DNA from: Candidatus Pacearchaeota archaeon
Lineage (GTDB): Archaea; Nanobdellota; Nanobdellia; Pacearchaeales; GW2011-AR1
Assembly (NCBI GenBank): GCA_018303895.1
Contig: JAGVXJ010000068.1
Coordinates: forward strand, 1-25,492
Length of the DNA stretch: 25,492 nucleotides
Reading direction: 5' to 3'
Shown: positions 20,837-25,492 of the stretch, one piece after another
How the letters are laid out: each line of letters begins with the position of its first letter
How positions within the stretch are numbered: position 1 is the first letter of the stretch
Position numbers and translations under genes: made by a program
Notes under the pieces: generated by a model
What the model saw: only the letters and a program-made list of their open reading frames with translations
Database searches by the model: none
What the model was told of the DNA's origin: nothing

Positions 20837-21885
20837 AATCTACATTCCCCTAAATTTTGATTTGTATCTTCAAGAACTTTTGCATTTTCCATAATCGAAT
20901 TTATTTGTGACGAGCTCGTAATTCCACCAGCAGTTCTCGCGAAATTTATTAACTCACTTCCAAAGTTTGTTCCACATCCGTTCTTGCTTATCAATTTTGA
21001 TTTTTCTGAATAAATTATTGCTAAACTGCTAATTCTTTTCATAATTCTTTTAACCTGACACTCGTAAATTTCTTTTTCTGAAAAAATCGCCGCAATCATT
21101 AAAGCATTTCCGGCGTAACTCATCTGTTCGCCATTTTTTTCGACGTATCCTGCTTCATCCAAAAAGCCCGAAACAGCGACGTTACAAACGCCAGAAGAAC
21201 TTCCGAAACACACTTTTATTGAGTTCTGAGAACAATTTTCAATTTGAAGTTTTGGGTTACTTGAACTTAAAGCACCGATTTCGTTTTTCAAATCACTTTC
21301 CGGCATTTCTTCAAAACAATAATCTTTTGAGTCTGAAGTTAGATAAATTAAATCTGCTACCTTAAACGGCATTTCCAACGGCTTTGAAAAAATGTAAAAC
21401 TTTTTGCCTTCAATTGGATTTTCTGAAAAAATATATTTATTTGAGAACCCAACTGGATTTTCCGGTTCGGACCATTTTCCCAAATTTTTTTGTGAAACAC
21501 TGATTATTTCTTTTCCAAAATTCCCATCCAAGTCATCACAAGCATTGTATATTCTTGTTTCTGTCGGAACGTCAAAAGAAGTCGTTGTTCCCGTCGTGAA
21601 ACTTGACTCTAAAGGATTTAGTATTATTCCAATTTCCCTTGCCGTTGTTACATCGCTTTGAGTATTTCCAAGCCCGATTATCTTTACAGCAGCAAATATA
21701 GCCAAAAAGATTATTGCTCCCCCTATAATGATGGCAAAGAGCCAAGAAAACGAAAATTCCAGCACACCATCTTTAGATGATTTTGCATAATTTATTTTTT
21801 TGTAATTTCCTTGCAAATTCCCCTCATGAGAAGTTTGTAATTTTCGTGGAAAATTCTTTTTTGCAAACTTCTCTTTTGATTTCAT
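20830..21885 (-). CDS. Large pilin-like protein (class III signal segment)
   Basis: 351 residues. A long basic leader (1-40) ends KSSKDG, then VLEFSFSWLFAIIIGGAIIF, with Glu at +3 and a long hydrophobic helix. The ectodomain of about 280 residues contains paired cysteines (NACDD, YCFEE, ENCSQ, VCFGSSSGVCNVAV, YECQV, NGCGTN, GECRLW). It is the largest of the four pilin-like proteins, recalling the large minor pseudopilin of type II/IV systems, which sits at the fibre tip. That comparison is inference. It starts exactly after the stop of the upstream gene and ends overlapping the next. Confidence 0.72.
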   Translation of the reverse strand: MKSKEKFAKKNFPRKLQTSHEGNLQGNYKKINYAKSSKDGVLEFSFSWLFAIIIGGAIIFLAIFAAVKIIGLGNTQSDVTTAREIGIILNPLESSFTTGTTTSFDVPTETRIYNACDDLDGNFGKEIISVSQKNLGKWSEPENPVGFSNKYIFSENPIEGKKFYIFSKPLEMPFKVADLIYLTSDSKDYCFEEMPESDLKNEIGALSSSNPKLQIENCSQNSIKVCFGSSSGVCNVAVSGFLDEAGYVEKNGEQMSYAGNALMIAAIFSEKEIYECQVKRIMKRISSLAIIYSEKSKLISKNGCGTNFGSELINFARTAGGITSSSQINSIMENAKVLEDTNQNLGECRLW

Positions 21886-22431
21886 TTAAACTCGCTGTAT
21901 CTTGACTTTAGTATCAGAAATACTTTCTTTAATTATAACCAGACTTAATTTTCCATCTTTATTCTTAAAACAGTAAGGATTTTCTTTCTGTGTTGTTTTT
22001 TCCACATCCAGATTTTTTATATTCAACGCTTCCAAATTTCCAGATGCTTCATGCGGATAAAAAAAAGTATTTTCTTCACCAGTATAATCTCTTTCAATAT
22101 CATTTTTTACTTTAGTCATTCCTGCCGTCGGTTGAGCATGATAATTCCAAATACAAACTGCCTGGACTTTTCCTGGAAGATTGTACTCATAATTCTGACT
22201 TCCTTCTGACGAACGCCATAATGTGTCAACATTTTCCTGAAGACTTGTTCCGAATTGTGCAATCTGTAATTTATCTCGGTAATTCAAAAACTTTGTTATT
22301 GCAAAAAAAGTAAATCCTAGAAAAGCAACAATCAAAACAATTGTGAAAATCATACCAAAAGACATTTCCATTTGAGCCCTCTTTGATTTTATTCTAAAAC
22401 TTTTTTTCTGACGGAGAAAACCTCTTTTCAT
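21886..22431 (-). CDS. Pilin-like protein (class III signal segment), first of four
   Basis: 181 residues. A basic leader ends KSKRA, then QMEMSFGMIFTIVLIVAFLG, a prepilin-like Ala19/Gln20 junction before the hydrophobic helix. The ectodomain has motifs WRSSEGSQNYEYNLPG and VCIWNY and ends in VLVIIKESIS-like strands. It opens the four-gene run, with an AATTTATAAATT box 20-29 bases upstream. An 83-base gap separates it from the 787-residue gene. The four proteins share plan but little sequence. Confidence 0.72.
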   Translation of the reverse strand: MKRGFLRQKKSFRIKSKRAQMEMSFGMIFTIVLIVAFLGFTFFAITKFLNYRDKLQIAQFGTSLQENVDTLWRSSEGSQNYEYNLPGKVQAVCIWNYHAQPTAGMTKVKNDIERDYTGEENTFFYPHEASGNLEALNIKNLDVEKTTQKENPYCFKNKDGKLSLVIIKESISDTKVKIQRV

Positions 22432-22450
22432 GAAAATTATAAAGAATTCA

Positions 22451-22460
22451 AATTTATAAA
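22451..22460 (-). promoter_or_regulatory. TATA box of the pilin-like operon
   Basis: TTTATAAATT on the minus strand, 20-29 bases before the ATG at 22431. It suggests that the four pilin-like genes have their own promoter. Confidence 0.55.
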
Positions 22461-22514
22461 TTGTTCGGATGATCTAAAAATTTTTATTTGATTTTGAAGC
22501 GAAAAACTAAAAAA

Positions 22515-24878
22515 TTAAATTACGTCTTCAACAATTGTGTAAGTGTCATACGGTTTTATTATCATCGAGCATTTGTTAGGTAACGGCTCGTTTCCGTAAA
22601 TATCTTTACACTTCAAATAATAATTTGAATCTGGTTTCCAGTCAGTGAAGTGATTTGTGTCGTCGATATCTTGGAACTTTGTTCCCTCGTTGTAATAATA
22701 AGTGCAATCAACATTGTCATAAACACATTCTGCTTTCTCATTTGTGGCTATCTTCAAATAATTACTTTCATAATAAACTCTTGTGACTAATGGTGCATCA
22801 TTATCTGAATCAATGAAGAAGCTCGTTTGTTTTCTGTCTGCATTTCCACCAAGGTCAATACACTTTACATCGAAAGTGTAGAATAATTCATTCAAGAATA
22901 AATCCTGTGAATGTTGTAATCCACCTGTGTTGAAGAATTGAACGAAATTTTGTTCTGGTTCAATTGCTCTTTTGAAATAACACTTTGCTTCTCCCTCATT
23001 TGCTCCGCCGAAAGTTTCAGCAGTTAAAGTTACTTTCACAGTTTCAGTTGAATCTTTTATTGTTTCATTAGGTCCGATTTTTGTAATTACCAACGGAGCT
23101 GTGCCTAAAATTGCATAAGGATATGATTCAGTATTTTTATTTGAAACTGGGCTCATCATGTCTTCACATCTGAAATAGAATTTATTCTCTTCGCCGTTCT
23201 TTAATGCGTTAAGTTTTGCGACGTGCTTGTATAAATTCATTCCATTAACTTCTCCAGCCTCTCCACCAACTTGTGAATCAATCATAGTGTTGTTCATCTT
23301 GGTTATATCTTGGTCGAATCTGCTCCACTTACACTTTGCTTTTTCGTTTGTATAAACATTCACATCAAACCCTGAAATATTATAAGCGATTGGGAAATTA
23401 TTTAGCGGGTCAGTTGTAATAATTACTGGTGCCGTCGTGTCTGGCCCTTCATTAACACAGAATTCGAAAACAAATTCTGCGGTATTTTGATTTCCGTTTG
23501 CATCTTCACATCTTACAAACATGTTAAAGTTTCCGCCGTTGTTGTAAGTTACATTCTCACCTAACGACGCTGCAGTTGGAAGCGACATAATTTGTGAATG
23601 ATTTTGCGTCAGTAAAGTATTTTCACCGAAGTAATAAGTCATATTATCATAATCTCCTTTTCTTTGATAATCTATTTTACAAGTTGCTGGTTCGTTTGTT
23701 GTTACACCGAAAGATACTGGTGTGAAAGGTGGAAGGCAATTTGCATAACTTGATGAACTTGTTCCAGGAGCATTTCCTGCATAAATTAATTTAACTCCTT
23801 TGTCTGGTGGAGAAACATCTGTTGTTTTGATATATTGATATTTTCCGTCGGAAGGTAACGCATCTTCCCATGGACGAATCTCTGGAGCAACAACATCATT
23901 TCTGTTTGTTGCGAAACACATTTCTTCTTCAGTTCCAGCATTAACTATTTGACAAGCTTTTCCTAAACTTCTACACATATATTCAGAGCACGGAAGAATT
24001 CCCATCTCATTACATAAATGACAATCATCTCCACCCAACGGAGCCTGCCATACAACATTAGAAAAAGTTTTTTTCTGTTTTGCTTCTTCTTTATATGTCG
24101 CTACAAATATAACCATAGCACCAGCGAAAGCACTTCCTAATCCTAATAAGCTACTCCCTAAAACATCTCCAGATAAAGAACCAACTGCAGCACCAATTGG
24201 AAAAGCTGCACCAACTGCATAACTTGCAGAATTCCAAAATCCTTGATGTTCTTTTGCATTTTTCGCAACTACTTGTAATATCCCCCCAAGAATAGTTCCC
24301 CAAATTGCGGCATTGATTAACTTAGCTGCCAATTTTTTTCCACCAGTTAGTGTTTGCTTACATTCGTCATTTTTTGTATAAACTTCATCTACACATTTTT
24401 TTTGTTCATCTCCTTTTTTTGAGCTACATCCAGCAGCAGTTAAAAAAGCATTACATTTTTCAGGATCAACAACATCTCCACTATTCGTTGTTTGAACTAA
24501 TCCTCCCCCAAAAAAATCTTTTGCAATTTGAGCTGCAAGTCCAAGATACTGACCAGTGTCTGTTTTTGAATTTACCGCTAACGGACTGCTACTCTGAACA
24601 GGATTATCTCCTGCCGGTTGGCTGGTTACACATTCTCCATCGGCGTTACATTTTTTTTCTGGACTAGGGCAATTCTCTTCATTACACAATGCTTCATCTA
24701 AATCCCCCATATTCAAGTTTTCTTCACTACCTGAATCAATTTGATCTTTCATCCATTTAACTAATGGACTTTCACTCCCTTCCCCGTCATATGATGAAAC
24801 TAAATTCGTAAATGCAATTATTCCAACTAATAAAATCATTACTTCAAATACGGCTATTTTTTTATTTTGTGTTTCCAT
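22515..24878 (-). CDS. Large membrane protein with Cys motifs and Ig-like repeats
   Basis: 787 residues, family not recognised. Residues 9-29 form a signal or membrane helix. A Cys-rich part follows (CNEENCPSPEKKCNADGEC, about 65-83). Residues 185-262 are Gly/Ala-rich hydrophobic helices, probably two to four membrane passes. Next come paired Cys motifs CHLCNEMGILPCSEYMC (about 287-303). Four Ig-like repeats then run to the end. Each has an early TNExAxC strand (TNEPATCK, TNEKAKCKW, EGEAKCYF, TNEKAECVY) and a late C-x-D strand (RCEDANGN, RCEDMMSP, KCIDLGGN, KCKDIYGN), suggesting one disulfide per repeat. It lies 6 bases after the upstream Cys-rich gene and ahead of the pilin-like genes. A surface adhesin or scaffold is plausible. 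Confidence 0.72.
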   Translation of the reverse strand: METQNKKIAVFEVMILLVGIIAFTNLVSSYDGEGSESPLVKWMKDQIDSGSEENLNMGDLDEALCNEENCPSPEKKCNADGECVTSQPAGDNPVQSSSPLAVNSKTDTGQYLGLAAQIAKDFFGGGLVQTTNSGDVVDPEKCNAFLTAAGCSSKKGDEQKKCVDEVYTKNDECKQTLTGGKKLAAKLINAAIWGTILGGILQVVAKNAKEHQGFWNSASYAVGAAFPIGAAVGSLSGDVLGSSLLGLGSAFAGAMVIFVATYKEEAKQKKTFSNVVWQAPLGGDDCHLCNEMGILPCSEYMCRSLGKACQIVNAGTEEEMCFATNRNDVVAPEIRPWEDALPSDGKYQYIKTTDVSPPDKGVKLIYAGNAPGTSSSSYANCLPPFTPVSFGVTTNEPATCKIDYQRKGDYDNMTYYFGENTLLTQNHSQIMSLPTAASLGENVTYNNGGNFNMFVRCEDANGNQNTAEFVFEFCVNEGPDTTAPVIITTDPLNNFPIAYNISGFDVNVYTNEKAKCKWSRFDQDITKMNNTMIDSQVGGEAGEVNGMNLYKHVAKLNALKNGEENKFYFRCEDMMSPVSNKNTESYPYAILGTAPLVITKIGPNETIKDSTETVKVTLTAETFGGANEGEAKCYFKRAIEPEQNFVQFFNTGGLQHSQDLFLNELFYTFDVKCIDLGGNADRKQTSFFIDSDNDAPLVTRVYYESNYLKIATNEKAECVYDNVDCTYYYNEGTKFQDIDDTNHFTDWKPDSNYYLKCKDIYGNEPLPNKCSMIIKPYDTYTIVEDVI

Positions 24879-24884
24879 TTTTTA

Positions 24885-25492
24885 TTATAGGTATGATAAC
24901 AAAGCCTGTTCACTAAGGTGGCCACAATTAGGGTTCAATATCAAACTCTTTTCAACATTACTAACTATCTGATAAAGTGCTTCTTTCTTTTTATTTAATT
25001 GAGGTTTTGTTGCTTCATTTTTTTGCATTAGTTTGTAAACTTTTATTTCTTTTACGAACTCCATGACCTGGTTAAGTATCTGATTACAATCTTGAAAATG
25101 ACCACAACACACAAGTTCATTCGTTGATTCACTTGAACATTTTCCTGAAACAATTTTTCCAACACTTGTTCCACTACTTGAAGTACAATAATTTTCATCA
25201 GTCATAATTGCATCTTTTATTTGACATTCCCCACTAACTGGTGCATTTATGCAAACTGAGCTTCCGCCCGTCACTGTTCCACCCCCACTATTTGAACCTT
25301 GTCCACCAGATGCGGGTGGTACCGACGGTGAACTTCCTTTCGGAACGCAACAATTTGCCCCAACTAATCCTCCATAAAAATTACAAGTGCCTTTTATTTC
25401 TTCGTTAGTATCACAATTTCTTTGTCTACAAGTTCCACCATTTCCCCCTTTATCTTTTGGTAGACACCAATCACTTTTATCTGGATCACTTG
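24885..25492 (-). CDS. Cys-rich extracellular protein, N-terminus beyond window
   Basis: At least 201 residues are in frame up to the right edge. Internal GTG/ATG codons exist, but the frame is open without a stop to 25490, so the true start is outside. Two similar Cys modules are visible. One is WCLPKD...TCRQRNCD...GTCNFYGG...NCCVPK. The other is SVCINA...GECQIKD...YCTSSS...GKCSSES...LVCCGH. Both end in a Cys-Cys pair, and a Gly/Ser/Pro linker separates them. The C-terminal 80 residues are helical and charged (MEFVKEIKVYKLMQKNEATK). No family recognised. It is followed 6 bases later by the 787-residue gene, so the two are one operon. Confidence 0.7.
   Translation of the reverse strand, partial: SDPDKSDWCLPKDKGGNGGTCRQRNCDTNEEIKGTCNFYGGLVGANCCVPKGSSPSVPPASGGQGSNSGGGTVTGGSSVCINAPVSGECQIKDAIMTDENYCTSSSGTSVGKIVSGKCSSESTNELVCCGHFQDCNQILNQVMEFVKEIKVYKLMQKNEATKPQLNKKKEALYQIVSNVEKSLILNPNCGHLSEQALLSYL

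Overview
The window is a gene-dense, AT-rich stretch of an archaeal genome. The evidence is aIF5A with its hypusine loop, Spt5, SecE, L11, L37Ae, RNA polymerase subunit P, prefoldin beta, SepF with FtsZ, and an archaeal-type S-layer protein. Many genes have a TTTATAAA-like box about 20-30 bases before the start codon, as in leaderless archaeal transcripts. The low GC, very short intergenic gaps and many small membrane or surface proteins of unknown family suggest a DPANN archaeon of the Nanoarchaeota/Woesearchaeota/Pacearchaeota type. That placement is an inference.

Layout. 1-653 (-) is a DapF-like epimerase broken by two compensating single-base indels and cut by the window edge, followed by tRNA-His (-). 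1069-3555 (-) holds a nucleoside phosphorylase, a HAD phosphatase and a phosphoribosyltransferase-like protein. aIF5A (-) then diverges from a helical protein of unknown function (+). 4996-9285 (+) is a housekeeping run: FKBP isomerase, PyrE, FtsZ, a small Cys protein, SecE, Spt5 and L11. tRNA-Pro follows, then a tight L37Ae-RpoP-prefoldin beta operon, then SepF with a membrane-anchored coiled-coil protein. 11815-13762 (+) carries a large Ig-like surface protein and a small lipoprotein-like protein. A hairpin repeat cluster precedes PAP2 (-) and DedA (+). 15411-16625 (-) is a paralogous pair of membrane-anchored proteins. 16911-19325 (-) is the S-layer protein, with a long structured leader. 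19706-25492 (-) is a surface/pilus-like cluster: four proteins with class III (prepilin-like) signal segments, a 787-residue Cys/Ig-repeat membrane protein and a second Cys-rich protein running off the window.

The genes group into translation and transcription, cell division (FtsZ with its likely membrane anchor SepF), pyrimidine/nucleoside metabolism, and cell envelope (S-layer, pilin-like, Ig-like, lipid phosphatase).

The most unusual signals are not genes. First, short repeats sit at gene 3' ends: an ATGCTCG...CTTCGCAT element beside aIF5A, L11 and tRNA-His, and copies of gene 3' ends bracketing palindromic spacers at aIF5A and PAP2. Second, a 17-base tandem duplication frameshifts the L11 tail. 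Third, the S-layer leader can form mutually exclusive helices. The strongest candidate for an undescribed protein system is the pilin-like/Cys-Ig operon at the right end.
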